From: Cohnella nanjingensis
GTDB taxonomy: Bacteria > Bacillota > Bacilli > Paenibacillales > Paenibacillaceae
Direction of reading: 5' to 3'
Assembly (NCBI RefSeq): GCF_014212125.1
Contig: NZ_JACJVP010000040.1
Location: 1 to 44,171, forward strand
Length of the DNA stretch: 44,171 nucleotides
Made by a program: the position numbers and the translations under genes. This document shows positions 8,199-16,081 of the stretch, piece by piece. Every line of letters begins with the position of its first letter. Position 1 is the first letter of the stretch. The notes under the pieces were generated by a model. It saw only the letters and a program-made list of their open reading frames with translations, did no database searches and was not told the origin of the DNA.

Positions 8199-9134
8199 CT
8201 ACTCTTCCAGGAACAAGGAGGTCGATAGATACCGCTCGCCCGTATCCGGCAGCAGCACGACGATATTCTTGCCCTTGTGGGCCGGCTGCTTCGCGATCTG
8301 GACGGCGGCGTACACGGCTGCGCCGGAAGAGATGCCGACCAGCAGCCCTTCCGACTTGGCCAACGCGCGCGACGTCTCGAAGGCATCTTTGTTCTTCACC
8401 TTGAAGATCTCGTCGACGACGGACGGATCGTAGTTATCCGGCACGAATCCGGCGCCGATGCCTTGGATCGCATGCATCCCTTTGGCGCCGCCCGACAAGA
8501 CCGGAGAGTCGAACGGCTCGACCGCGACGATCCGGACCGAGGGCTTCCGGGCCTTCAGCGCGGACCCGACGCCCGAGATCGTTCCGCCCGTGCCGACGCC
8601 CGCCACGAAGACGTCGACCTGCCCATCGGTATCCCGCCAGATCTCCTCCGCCGTCGTCGTCCGATGGATGCCGGGATTCGCCGGGTTGCTGAACTGCTGC
8701 GGGATGTACGAATTGGGGTTCTCCGCCGCGAGCTCCTCCGCCCGCCGGATCGCTCCCGTCATCCCCTCCGTCGCGGGCGTCAGCACCAGCTCGGCGCCGA
8801 GCGCGGTCATCAGCTTGCGCCGCTCGACGCTGAAGCTCTCCGGCAGCGCGATGATCAGCCGATAGCCCAATGCCGCGGCCGCGAACGCCAGCGCGATTCC
8901 CGTATTCCCGCTCGTCGGCTCGATGATGACGGTGTCCCGGTTCAGGAGCCCTCTCTCCTCCGCATCCTTGATCAGCGCGAAGCCGAGCCGGTCCTTCACG
9001 CTGCCCGCCGGATTGAAGTACTCCAGCTTGGCGATCAGATTCGCCTCCGTCTCCAGGCCCTCCGCGAACCTGGACAACGCCAACAGCGGCGTGTTCCCGA
9101 TCAGGTCGGTCAGATTGCTGGCAATTCTCGTCAT
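8199..9134 (-). CDS. cysK: Cysteine synthase A (O-acetylserine thiol-lyase)
   Basis: A 311-residue PLP enzyme that makes L-cysteine from O-acetylserine and sulfide in the cytoplasm. The PLP lysine is K47 in GSVKDR; the substrate loop TSGNTG is at 74-79, and the phosphate-binding GTGGTISG at 181-188. The C-terminal motif GISSGAAV is also typical. Length matches CysK (about 308-315). The ATG at 9134 is preceded by GAGAGG 10 nt upstream. It has its own terminator. A sequence ending GGAATTAAT just upstream resembles part of a CymR operator. Close paralogues such as O-phosphoserine or cystathionine synthases are less likely given the CysK-like motifs. Confidence 0.93.
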   Translation of the reverse strand: MTRIASNLTDLIGNTPLLALSRFAEGLETEANLIAKLEYFNPAGSVKDRLGFALIKDAEERGLLNRDTVIIEPTSGNTGIALAFAAAALGYRLIIALPESFSVERRKLMTALGAELVLTPATEGMTGAIRRAEELAAENPNSYIPQQFSNPANPGIHRTTTAEEIWRDTDGQVDVFVAGVGTGGTISGVGSALKARKPSVRIVAVEPFDSPVLSGGAKGMHAIQGIGAGFVPDNYDPSVVDEIFKVKNKDAFETSRALAKSEGLLVGISSGAAVYAAVQIAKQPAHKGKNIVVLLPDTGERYLSTSLFLEE

Positions 9135-9160
9135 CCTCACGCATCCTCTCCGGCTTGTCA

Positions 9161-9178
9161 TTAATTCCAATCAAATTA
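9161..9178 (-). promoter_or_regulatory. Possible CymR-like half-site upstream of cysK
   Basis: On the minus strand the sequence TAATTTGATTGGAATTAA resembles the right half of the operator used by the cysteine repressor CymR (consensus ends in GGAATT, recalled from memory). It lies 27-44 nt upstream of the start codon. The left half does not match well, so this is weak. Confidence 0.3.
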
Positions 9179-9281
9179 GTGGGTAATATTCTACATCTTA
9201 ACCGGATTGGAAATGAAACACAACCTCGATCGCTGCGGACTGGCGCGATGAAGGGGATTCAACGAAAGCGGCTATTGACAG

Positions 9282-9944
9282 CTAAGGCAGGAGATGATCC
9301 GCCAGCGCGCTAATCTCGCTTAATTGCCGGATCGTCCAGTTCGCTTCGTCCGGCTTCGCGTAGTAGGCATCTTCTTTCCAGACCGCGCGCATTCCCGCCT
9401 GACGGGCCGCCCGTATGTCGTTTGCCGGGTGGTCCCCTACGTAGACCGCCTCGCCGGGCGTTACGTTCAGCCGCCGCAAGGCGCGGTGGAAAATCTCCGG
9501 ATCCGGCTTGCGCACGCCTTCCCGCTCGGAGACGACGATCTCGTCGAAGTAGGGCGGCAGTTGGAGCGCCATGATGTTGTTCTCCTGGAATCTCGTGTAT
9601 CCGTTCGTGATGATGGCGAGCTTCAAGCCCTTATCTCGGAGGTGCCCCAGCATCTCATGCAGGCCGGGGAACCCGACGCAATGGTGCCGGAACCCGTCGA
9701 TATAGTCTTCAAGCAACGCCTCCCAGCTGTGATCCGCTTGGAATTCGGACAGCAGCGATTGGTAGACGCGGTCCTTCCAGACGTACCCCTTTGCGTCCAG
9801 CTCGATGAATCGGCGCACGAAGGCAGGCTTGTCCACATGACGGAAAGCCGAAATCCGGTCGTACTGGGCCCGAACGAAGTCCAATAGCGAGCGGTCGCGG
9901 TCGAGCAGCGTACCGTCAAGATCGAACAGAATGGCTTTGGGCAT
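9282..9944 (-). CDS. HAD-superfamily hydrolase
   Basis: A 220-residue phosphatase-like protein of the haloacid dehalogenase superfamily, subfamily I with a helical cap. Motif I is DLDGT with nucleophile D8 and acid/base D10; motif II is IITNGYT; the motif III lysine is in RKPDPEIF; motif IV is VYVGDHPANDI. The cap spans about residues 18-85. The sequence resembles the YjjG/pyrimidine-nucleotidase and phosphoglycolate-phosphatase branch, but the substrate cannot be inferred. ATG has AGGAGA 5 nt upstream. It lies 49 nt after the sensor kinase stop on the same strand and may be cotranscribed. Confidence 0.88.
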   Translation of the reverse strand: MPKAILFDLDGTLLDRDRSLLDFVRAQYDRISAFRHVDKPAFVRRFIELDAKGYVWKDRVYQSLLSEFQADHSWEALLEDYIDGFRHHCVGFPGLHEMLGHLRDKGLKLAIITNGYTRFQENNIMALQLPPYFDEIVVSEREGVRKPDPEIFHRALRRLNVTPGEAVYVGDHPANDIRAARQAGMRAVWKEDAYYAKPDEANWTIRQLSEISALADHLLP

Positions 9945-9993
9945 GGGATCTCCTATTGGATATAGAATGAGCTGATTGACGTATTTAGCGCGA

Positions 9994-11259
9994 CTAACCT
10001 TCTCCCGCCGCCGGGAATTGCATCACGACCTGCGTCCCCTTGCCTTTCTCGCTCCGGTACGTAATCTTACCCCCCATCGACTCTACGATCCGAAATACGA
10101 CCATCGTGCCCAGGCCGGTTCCCTTCTCTTTGGCGGAGAAATACGGCGATCCCAACCTGCCGAGCTGCTCCTGCGTCATGCCTTCTCCGTTGTCCAGCAC
10201 CTTCACGATGACCTCGTCCTCCTGCCGGAACGACTGCACCTCGATGATCCCGCCGCCCGGCATCGCTTCGATGGCGTTCTTCACGACGTTAATGATCACC
10301 TGCTTGAACTTGACGGTATCCCCCTGCACATAGTGGTCCCGCTCGCACAGATGGCGAAGCTCGATGCTCTGCATCACGGCGAACGGCGTCATCGTCTGCA
10401 CGGCCGTCTCGACGAGCTCGCACACGTCCAGCGGATGACGCTCCTCCGGTTGATTCTTGGCCATGTTCAGATAGTCGCTGATGATGAACTCCGCGCGGTC
10501 GAGCTCGGCGATCGAAGTCGTCATGTAGAGGCGAGTCTTCTCGTCATTGGAGCTGCTCAGCAGCTGCAGGAATCCCTTCACGACCGTCAGCGGATTGCGG
10601 ACCTCGTGCGCGATGGAAGCGGCCATCTCTCCGATCATATTCAGGCGTTCGGCTTGTCGCAGCCGCTCCTGGAACATCGCCCACACGAACTGCTTCTCGA
10701 CGAGGAACAAGACGATTGGCAGCGCGACGATGACGAGGAATTGAAACACGATGAACGTCAAACGATCCAAGCGCAGACTCGCGTCGAACGAATCGGACAG
10801 GTACAGGACCAGATTCAAGGTGACGAAATAAAACGCGATCGAGGCGCCGAGGCCTCCGATGAGCTTGACGGACAAGTTCGACCTGGCGTAGCGTCCGGAC
10901 CCTATGTAGGGGTAGAGGAGCGCAGCGGCCAGAGACAGCATCTCCGCGGCGAACCGACCGTCCGCGGTCGCGAAGTTGGCGGCCGCGTAGATGAGCGCGG
11001 CCGCCGCTCCGGGCAGACGCCCGCCGTACAGGACGGCGACCCCGATCGGTATGGCGCCCAGATCCCACCTGAACCCGTCTGCGTTCACCACCGGAATCAA
11101 CATGCAGAGCACGGAGGACAACCCGCAGACGAGCGCGATCGCGTAACGATATTTCGCGAGTCCGCGCTGATCATGATAACCAGAATATTGCAGCATTATC
11201 GCGAAAAATACGACCGGAATTATGATGATTATGACGTTTAATAGCAGATTTTGCAGCAC
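9994..11259 (-). CDS. Membrane sensor histidine kinase, KinB-like (5TM type)
   Basis: A 421-residue sensor kinase. The N-terminal half (about 1-200) holds five or six hydrophobic segments resembling the 5TMR-LYT sensor module, followed by a short linker helix. The H-box is SIAHEVRNPLT, the N-box NVVKNAIEAMPGGG, and the ATP lid motifs are VLDNGEGM and KGTGLGTMV. No response regulator is adjacent, which is typical of orphan phosphorelay kinases such as sporulation kinase KinB; that role is inferred. I prefer the GTG at 11259, which has GAGGTG 9 nt upstream; a GTG at 11268 overlaps that ribosome site and would add three residues. A good promoter lies at 11313-11341. Confidence 0.88.
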   Translation of the reverse strand: MLQNLLLNVIIIIIPVVFFAIMLQYSGYHDQRGLAKYRYAIALVCGLSSVLCMLIPVVNADGFRWDLGAIPIGVAVLYGGRLPGAAAALIYAAANFATADGRFAAEMLSLAAALLYPYIGSGRYARSNLSVKLIGGLGASIAFYFVTLNLVLYLSDSFDASLRLDRLTFIVFQFLVIVALPIVLFLVEKQFVWAMFQERLRQAERLNMIGEMAASIAHEVRNPLTVVKGFLQLLSSSNDEKTRLYMTTSIAELDRAEFIISDYLNMAKNQPEERHPLDVCELVETAVQTMTPFAVMQSIELRHLCERDHYVQGDTVKFKQVIINVVKNAIEAMPGGGIIEVQSFRQEDEVIVKVLDNGEGMTQEQLGRLGSPYFSAKEKGTGLGTMVVFRIVESMGGKITYRSEKGKGTQVVMQFPAAGEG

Positions 11260-11312
11260 CCGGTTCACACCTCACAACACGCGCCATAGTCCTTATGATC
11301 CAAGCTATTTTT

Positions 11313-11341
11313 ACTATAAAAGATATGGTGAATATTTACAA
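11313..11341 (-). promoter_or_regulatory. Promoter of the sensor kinase gene
   Basis: On the minus strand TTGTAA (11336-11341), 17-nt spacer, TATAGT (11313-11318), about 54 nt upstream of the chosen start. Confidence 0.6.
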
Positions 11342-11382
11342 CGAAGTAAACTTGAAAGTTGGATTTTGCACAAGAAAAAGAA

Positions 11383-11416
11383 GCGATCCCGCTTCGCGCC
11401 AAGGCGCGGGGACCGC
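11383..11416 (-). terminator. Orphan minus-strand terminator
   Basis: On the minus strand GCGGTCCCCGC pairs with GCGGGATCGC (two mismatches), followed by TTCTTTTTCTTG. It serves no intact gene; the only minus-strand candidate upstream is the gene remnant at 11540-11605. It would insulate the kinase promoter from upstream reading. Confidence 0.6.
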
Positions 11417-11488
11417 CTCAAGCTCGTGAATGCGGGAGCATCCCCGAAGGACTAGAGACTGAAAGCCTATTGGAGCGATGCGGAACGC

Positions 11489-11520
11489 AAACAAACCTTG
11501 CGGTTCACGAGAACCGCAGG
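11489..11520 (-). terminator. Orphan minus-strand terminator behind a gene remnant
   Basis: On the minus strand CCTGCGGTTC, loop TCGT, GAACCGCAAGG, then TTTGTTTG. It lies about 20 nt beyond the stop codon of the truncated membrane-protein remnant, and looks like the original terminator of that lost gene. Confidence 0.65.
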
Positions 11521-11539
11521 GAAATCTATACGCCGCCGT

Positions 11540-11605
11540 TCAGACGAGGAACATCGCGACGACCGTCGTCACCGCGAGTCCGATCGGCGCCGGCTTCAGG
11601 TTGCA
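11540..11605 (-). pseudogene. C-terminal remnant of a membrane protein
   Basis: On the minus strand a 21-codon frame ends in the hydrophobic stretch IGLAVTTVVAMFLV and a stop, exactly like the last transmembrane helix of a membrane protein. A stop codon bounds the frame upstream and the argS promoter region begins there, so the rest of the gene is missing. Two well-formed terminators follow it. This is best explained by replacement of the 5' part of a gene by the incoming argS segment. The family cannot be identified. Confidence 0.5.
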
Positions 11606-11616
11606 TCAATTTGCTG

Positions 11617-11644
11617 TTGATTTCCTGTCAGAATTGACTATACT
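11617..11644 (+). promoter_or_regulatory. Promoter of the T-box/argS transcript
   Basis: TTGATT (11617-11622), 16-nt spacer, TATACT (11639-11644). Predicted start near 11651, just before the T-box stem I. Confidence 0.65.
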
Positions 11645-11651
11645 ATTTAGA

Positions 11652-11896
11652 AAATACAGCAAATTCAATGACTGGGACAGTAGCCGTTGACGGAAGTTCA
11701 AGCGAGCCGGGAGGGTGGGAGCCGGTACGGAGTCAATGCGCGAAGCGCACCCATGAGAATGACTTCTGAATGCAGCAATAGGAAGTCACGGCGAAGACCG
11801 TTATCTTACCGAGTGGTTGAACGTCCGTTCAACAACAAGAGTGGTACCGCGAATGCATAAGCCTTCGTCTCTTTTTACAGAGACGAGGGCTTTTAT
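11652..11896 (+). promoter_or_regulatory. T-box riboswitch leader of argS
   Basis: The conserved T-box sequence AAGAGTGGTACCGCGAA lies at 11837-11853, and a terminator stem (AAGCCTTCGTCTCT at 11859-11872 with its complement ending at 11892, then TTTT) follows. Upstream are a stem III (GTTGAACG, loop, CGTTCAAC, 11816-11833) and a stem I region with the apical motif GGGTGGGAGCCGG (about 11710-11724). T-boxes pair with uncharged tRNA to prevent termination. The specifier triplet is not certain: AGA (Arg, 11756-11758) is one candidate, while TGC in a GAATGCA context (11771-11773) is another. The gene downstream is an arginyl-tRNA synthetase, which favours the Arg reading. Confidence 0.88.
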
Positions 11897-11918
11897 GATT
11901 TTGAAGGGAGAGGTCTCC

Positions 11919-13781
11919 ATGATCAGCCAGACGATCGTCAGGTGCATAGAGAAGTCAACGCAAAGTTTGTTGGAGGAAATAGGTCTCGAATATGGGGATG
12001 ACCTGAAGATCGTTGTAGAACAGCCCGCTCATTTGGAGCATGGCGACTACGCCACGAATATCGCCATGCAGCTGGCCAAAAGACTGCGTAAAGCGCCCGT
12101 CCAAATCGCCGAAATGTTGAAAGCCAAGCTGGAGAGAGACGGCAGCATCGAGAACCTGGTCCGGAAAATCGAAGTCGCTCCCCCGGGTTTTATCAATCTG
12201 CACATGGATTGGGGCCAATGGGCTCAGAGGACGTTCATCCTGCCCGCGAACGCCGGCGACAAGGCCGTCATCGAACATACGTCCATTAATCCGAACAAGT
12301 CGGCCCATATCGGACATCTAAGAAACGCCTGTATCGGCGATGCGCTCGTGCGGCTCTTAAAGCGGGTCGGATACCGCGTGGAGGTGCACAATTATATCGA
12401 CGATTTGGGAAATCAGCTGGCGGATACCTTGGTAGGTCTATTGAACATCCCCCACCAGAAGGAGCATGCGCGCTTTGGCGACTTCTGCTGGGATATCTAT
12501 GCCCAGGTCAACAAGGAGTACGAACGGCACCCTTCGCTCTTGGAGCAGAGAACGAAAGTCCTACATGCGCTGGAGGAAGGGAACGAGAACGTCTCTTGGA
12601 TGGGGCTGCTGGCAGCCGAACGAATCGTTCGCGAACATCTCGAAGAAATGAATGCGTTCGGCATCCGCTACGACTTGCTGGTATGGGAAAGCAATATCGT
12701 CAGAGAGGGATTTTGGGATTCGGCCTTTCGCTTGCTGCAGCAAACCCCGCAATTTTATCGGGAAACCTCCGGGAAGCTTGAAGGATGCTGGGTACTCAAT
12801 CAAGCGGCGTCCGAAGGAGAGGACGGGGATTCCGAACATCAACCGGACAAGGTTTTGGTTCGTTCAAACGGCATTCTAACCTATACGGCCAAAGATATCG
12901 CCTACCATCTCTGGAAGTTCGGATTGCTTCAGAAGGACTTCTCGTATAAACGCTTTTCCGACGACTTATGGTCGACGCATCGCGCCGGGACCGGCGCCTC
13001 GTACGGGACAGCCGATCTCGTCATTAACGTCATCGACTATCGGCAGCAATATCCGCAAGCCATGGTCAAACAAGCGCTGGATATTCTAGGTTACGCCGCG
13101 CAAGCCGAGAAGCTTCGGCATGTCAGCTACGGCGTGGTCTCGCTGAGTCCGACGGCCGCCCAAGCGTTGGGCATAGACACTTCGGCCGGAAAAGCCTCCT
13201 ACGCCATGTCCGGCAGACAAGGCATCGGGATCAAGATATCCGAATTGCTCGACCTCATGGAAGGCGTCATCGAAGACAAGCGGTCGGATCGGCAAGGGCT
13301 GTCCGGCAGAACGATCGCGGCCGCGGCGATCCGTTACTACCTGCTTCGCTTCAGTCTAATGACGGAGGTCGTATTCGATATCCAACAGGCGACGGAAATC
13401 ACCGGAAATTCAGGGGTATATCTGATGTACGCTCATGCGCGGGCAGTTCGTATCTTAGGCAAAGCCGAGGAGGAATGGAATATGAGACCGCAGACTCCTC
13501 TCGAAATCCATGCGATCGAAAAAGCGGAGCACGCCTTGCTCAGACATTTGGCAACCTGGCAAGATGCTTTATACGTGGCCTATCGCGAATTATCGCCGAA
13601 CGCGATATGCAATTACGCTTACGAGTTAGCCACCTTGTTCAACAATTTCTATGCGTCTTGCCCCATTCTCAAAGCCGACGACGATCAAAAAGCGCAGCGG
13701 CTCTGGCTAACCTTCAAATTCAAAGAAACGATTGGCGACGCCCTGGCGGTGCTTGGACTGCCTGCGCCTAGCCGCATGTAG
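11919..13781 (+). CDS. argS: Arginine--tRNA ligase (long paralogue)
   Basis: A 620-residue class I synthetase that charges tRNA-Arg. Domains: the ArgRS-specific N-terminal domain (HGDYATNIAMQLAKRL at 41-56), the catalytic core with HIGH motif at 130-133, NYIDDLGNQ, a TYTAKDIAYHLWKF segment, a degenerate KMSKS-like loop (MSGRQGIGIK), and the C-terminal DALR anticodon-binding domain ending LGLPAPSRM. It is about 60 residues longer than the usual bacterial ArgRS (about 555). Start ATG has GGGAGAGG upstream, just after the T-box terminator. Base composition looks less GC-rich than the flanking genes. Together with the truncated gene on its left this suggests a horizontally acquired second copy; the chromosomal copy is outside the window. 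Confidence 0.9.
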   Translation: MISQTIVRCIEKSTQSLLEEIGLEYGDDLKIVVEQPAHLEHGDYATNIAMQLAKRLRKAPVQIAEMLKAKLERDGSIENLVRKIEVAPPGFINLHMDWGQWAQRTFILPANAGDKAVIEHTSINPNKSAHIGHLRNACIGDALVRLLKRVGYRVEVHNYIDDLGNQLADTLVGLLNIPHQKEHARFGDFCWDIYAQVNKEYERHPSLLEQRTKVLHALEEGNENVSWMGLLAAERIVREHLEEMNAFGIRYDLLVWESNIVREGFWDSAFRLLQQTPQFYRETSGKLEGCWVLNQAASEGEDGDSEHQPDKVLVRSNGILTYTAKDIAYHLWKFGLLQKDFSYKRFSDDLWSTHRAGTGASYGTADLVINVIDYRQQYPQAMVKQALDILGYAAQAEKLRHVSYGVVSLSPTAAQALGIDTSAGKASYAMSGRQGIGIKISELLDLMEGVIEDKRSDRQGLSGRTIAAAAIRYYLLRFSLMTEVVFDIQQATEITGNSGVYLMYAHARAVRILGKAEEEWNMRPQTPLEIHAIEKAEHALLRHLATWQDALYVAYRELSPNAICNYAYELATLFNNFYASCPILKADDDQKAQRLWLTFKFKETIGDALAVLGLPAPSRM

Positions 13782-13852
13782 GAGAAAAAAATGTAATGAA
13801 GCCCGGGGAAGCTTACCTCCCCGAATGTATCGTCCCGTCGCGATCTATAACA

Positions 13853-13897
13853 AGCCGCTTCCCCCCTTATCGCGGAGCAAGCGGCTCTTTATTTCTT
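13853..13897 (+). terminator. Intrinsic terminator after argS
   Basis: AGCCGCTT pairs with AAGCGGCT across a 18-nt loop, followed by CTTTATTTCTTT. A second hairpin (CGGGG..CCCCG, 13803-13823) lies between it and the argS stop codon. Confidence 0.75.
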
Positions 13898-13929
13898 TAT
13901 GACCTCCGCCTGTATGTCGTAATTCGGGA

Positions 13930-13983
13930 TTGACAGCCGATTGAAATGAGATTATTCTTTTGATGAGTGAGTTACTCACTCAT
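13930..13983 (+). promoter_or_regulatory. Promoter with overlapping TetR-type operator
   Basis: TTGACA (13930-13935), 17-nt spacer, TATTCT (13953-13958). Immediately downstream, a perfect inverted repeat (ATGAGTGAG, TTA, CTCACTCAT; 13963-13983) covers the expected transcription start. This geometry is that of a repressor operator. The likely repressor is the TetR protein encoded after the hydrolase. Confidence 0.8.
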
Positions 13984-14023
13984 GATTAAATCAATCGAAT
14001 CCAATTCAAAGGAGCTATTCCAA

Positions 14024-15043
14024 ATGGCTAAAACCAACATCTTGCCGGATCTGATCATGAGGAGGTTCAATCAACGCAAAAACGCGCGGAAACTTCGGTT
14101 CCAATCGCCGAACGGCATCGTCGAAAGCCGTTTTGTTACGATCGGCGGCATCGAGCAATGGATCACGGTGCGCGGCGAGGATCGCCGGAATCCCGTACTA
14201 TTGTTCATTCATGGCGGGCCGGCTTCCGCGTATTCCATCTTCGCTCCGTTGTTGCGTTCGTGGGAGAAGCACTTCACCGTTGTCCAGTGGGATCAACGCG
14301 GCGCAGGCAAGACATTCCGCAAGAACGGCAAAGAGGGCAACGGTTCCATCTCCTTCGATCGTCTCGTTCAAGATGGAATCGAAGTCGCGCAATACCTGCT
14401 TCGCCATCTTCAGCTAGACAAGATAATCCTCATCGGCAGTTCCGTGGGCAGTGTTATCGGGACTCAGATGGCCCTGCGGAGACCCGAGCTTTTCCATGCC
14501 TATGTAGGTACGGATCAGAACGTAAGCGTCGAAGGGCATAAGCTATCCTATCAGTTGAATCTGGAAGGACTCCGTGCGGCCGGTTGTTCGAAAGGCGTCA
14601 AGCTGTACGAGAAAATCGGCTCGGACCCTTCCCGCTGGAGCCAGAAAGACTTCGACCAAAAGAACCGCTGGATGGTCAAAGTCCAATTGCCCGTTCCCAA
14701 TATGATTATGGACCTCATTCTGCCGTCGATGCTTGCCTCTCCGGATCATAAAATGCGCGACCTCATCGATATTTTCAAAGGGATGAGCCACACGCTCGAT
14801 ATGCTGTATGATGAATTGATCTCCTTTGACGCCCGCAAGCTCGGAACGAGGTACGAATTGCCGTACTTCATCTTCCAAGGGGATACCGATCTGGTCACGC
14901 CAGCCGAGACCGCTCAAGCTTTTTTCAACGAGATTGAAGCGCCTCGCAAGGAATTCGTGCTCATCAAGAACGCCGGTCATCTGGCTTGTTTTGCTCAAAC
15001 CGATCAATTCCTCGAAGAATTAATGAATCGGGTGCGCCCCTAA
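14024..15043 (+). CDS. Alpha/beta hydrolase (proline iminopeptidase-like, S33 family)
   Basis: A 339-residue alpha/beta-fold hydrolase. Oxyanion-hole motif HGGP is at about residue 63, the nucleophile elbow GSSVG at about residue 146, the acid in DTDLVTP and the catalytic histidine in NAGHLA near the C-terminus. WDQRGAGKT is typical of proline iminopeptidases. Substrate is unknown; hydrolysis of a small ester, amide or peptide is expected. The start is the ATG at 14024, with AAAGGAGC 8 nt upstream; the frame is open back into the operator. It is followed 93 nt later by a TetR regulator on the same strand, so an inducible detoxification role is plausible but inferred. Confidence 0.88.
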   Translation: MAKTNILPDLIMRRFNQRKNARKLRFQSPNGIVESRFVTIGGIEQWITVRGEDRRNPVLLFIHGGPASAYSIFAPLLRSWEKHFTVVQWDQRGAGKTFRKNGKEGNGSISFDRLVQDGIEVAQYLLRHLQLDKIILIGSSVGSVIGTQMALRRPELFHAYVGTDQNVSVEGHKLSYQLNLEGLRAAGCSKGVKLYEKIGSDPSRWSQKDFDQKNRWMVKVQLPVPNMIMDLILPSMLASPDHKMRDLIDIFKGMSHTLDMLYDELISFDARKLGTRYELPYFIFQGDTDLVTPAETAQAFFNEIEAPRKEFVLIKNAGHLACFAQTDQFLEELMNRVRP

Positions 15044-15093
15044 CGTGCCCATAACGAGCCCGTTGTCGTGATCATGAGGGATATCTCACGTGT

Positions 15094-15115
15094 TATAATG
15101 AGAACAACCTTCTCA
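15094..15115 (+). promoter_or_regulatory. Promoter and inverted repeat before the TetR gene
   Basis: An extended -10 (TGTTATAAT, hexamer 15094-15099) without a clear -35 box lies 38 nt upstream of the TetR start. An inverted repeat, TGAGAA-CAACC-TTCTCA (15099-15115), overlaps the end of the hexamer. Another weak one (TGAG..CTCA) lies just upstream. These may be autoregulatory sites; the arms share the GAG/CTC theme of the hydrolase operator but are not identical. Confidence 0.5.
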
Positions 15116-15136
15116 AAGATCGGAGCTTGAACGCCA

Positions 15137-15727
15137 TTGTCACCCTTAAACAAACGGCAGTTGGATCAAATCCGCGACGAACGCACGACGCAGATCAAAC
15201 AAGCGGCACTTCAAGTATTCGCCCGTCACGGATTCGCACGTACGAAGACGAGCATGATTGCCGCGGCCGCCGGCATTAGCGAAGGTCTCATCTATCGTTA
15301 CTTCGAATCCAAAGACGAACTATTCACGGCGATCGTCCGAGAGCTCATGGAGGACGCGACGGAGGAGGTCGAAGACAGTCGCCATGTGCCGGGCACGCCT
15401 TACGAACGGATAAGAGCGCTGACCCAAAACATACTGGACGAAAAGAATAAATATGCCTTCATGCTGATTCTCAAGGCGCGCAAGACGGATGAGCTCCCGG
15501 CGGAGGTCGCGCGGATCTTTGAACGGCATTCCGAGAATGCTTTGATCGATCGGCTGATTCCGATCTTCGTCAAAGGACAGCAGGCAGGCGAATTCGCTCC
15601 CGGCGATCCCAGAGAGCGGCTGTTCTGGTACATCTCGATCCTTAACAGTCTGATCCTGTGCGAACAGGGGGAAGAAGAATACGGGTTTCCGGACGTAGAT
15701 CTCTTAATGCGGATGCTGACAAAGTAA
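15137..15727 (+). CDS. TetR family transcriptional regulator
   Basis: A 196-residue TetR repressor. The N-terminal helix-turn-helix is at about residues 15-60 (AALQVFARHGFARTKTSMIA, then GISEGLIYRYF). The C-terminal ligand domain is helical and divergent, so the ligand is unknown. The start is a TTG with GGAGC 10 nt upstream; no ATG lies in a suitable place. It probably represses the upstream hydrolase through the palindrome at 13963-13983. Its stop codon is one base from the stop codon of a minus-strand pseudogene. Confidence 0.88.
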   Translation: MSPLNKRQLDQIRDERTTQIKQAALQVFARHGFARTKTSMIAAAAGISEGLIYRYFESKDELFTAIVRELMEDATEEVEDSRHVPGTPYERIRALTQNILDEKNKYAFMLILKARKTDELPAEVARIFERHSENALIDRLIPIFVKGQQAGEFAPGDPRERLFWYISILNSLILCEQGEEEYGFPDVDLLMRMLTK

Positions 15728-15728
15728 C

Positions 15729-16060
15729 TTACGCCTTAGGCAGGTAAATACGGAACGTCGTCCATTGGCCGACTTGTCTCGTCACTTGAATATCGCCGCG
15801 ATCTCCGCCAACTCCAGCTCGATATCCAAATTTATGGCCGACCACTGCGGTTCGGAGGTAATGATGACGTTTCGGATTTGCTCGTCCAATCGATATTGGC
15901 GAATATTTAACGCAAGATGTTCGTATTCCAGCTTGTTGTAATATTGCCAGGCTTCCTCCCCATTAGCTTTCTCTACGACCTCCATGCCTTCGTCTTCCAA
16001 ATATAGCCGGACGAGCTCCCGGATAGGCGCCTCGTCGTCCACGACCATAACGGTGGTCAT
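15729..16060 (-). pseudogene. Collapsed two-component pair (response regulator fused to kinase pieces)
   Basis: The first 43 codons are a normal response-regulator receiver start (VMVVDDEAPIRELVRLYLEDEG, starting at the ATG 16060 with TAGGAGG upstream). The frame then jumps into histidine-kinase sequence (YRLDEQIRNVIITSEPQWSA), and after another break, in a different frame, into a kinase ATPase tail (GDIQVTRQVGQWTTFRIYLP, stop at 15729). The order matches a regulator-kinase operon from which most of both genes has been deleted. The phosphoacceptor region, DNA-binding domain and H-box are all gone. It cannot signal. Confidence 0.85.
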
Positions 16061-16081
16061 CGGGCTCGCCTCCTATTCTAA

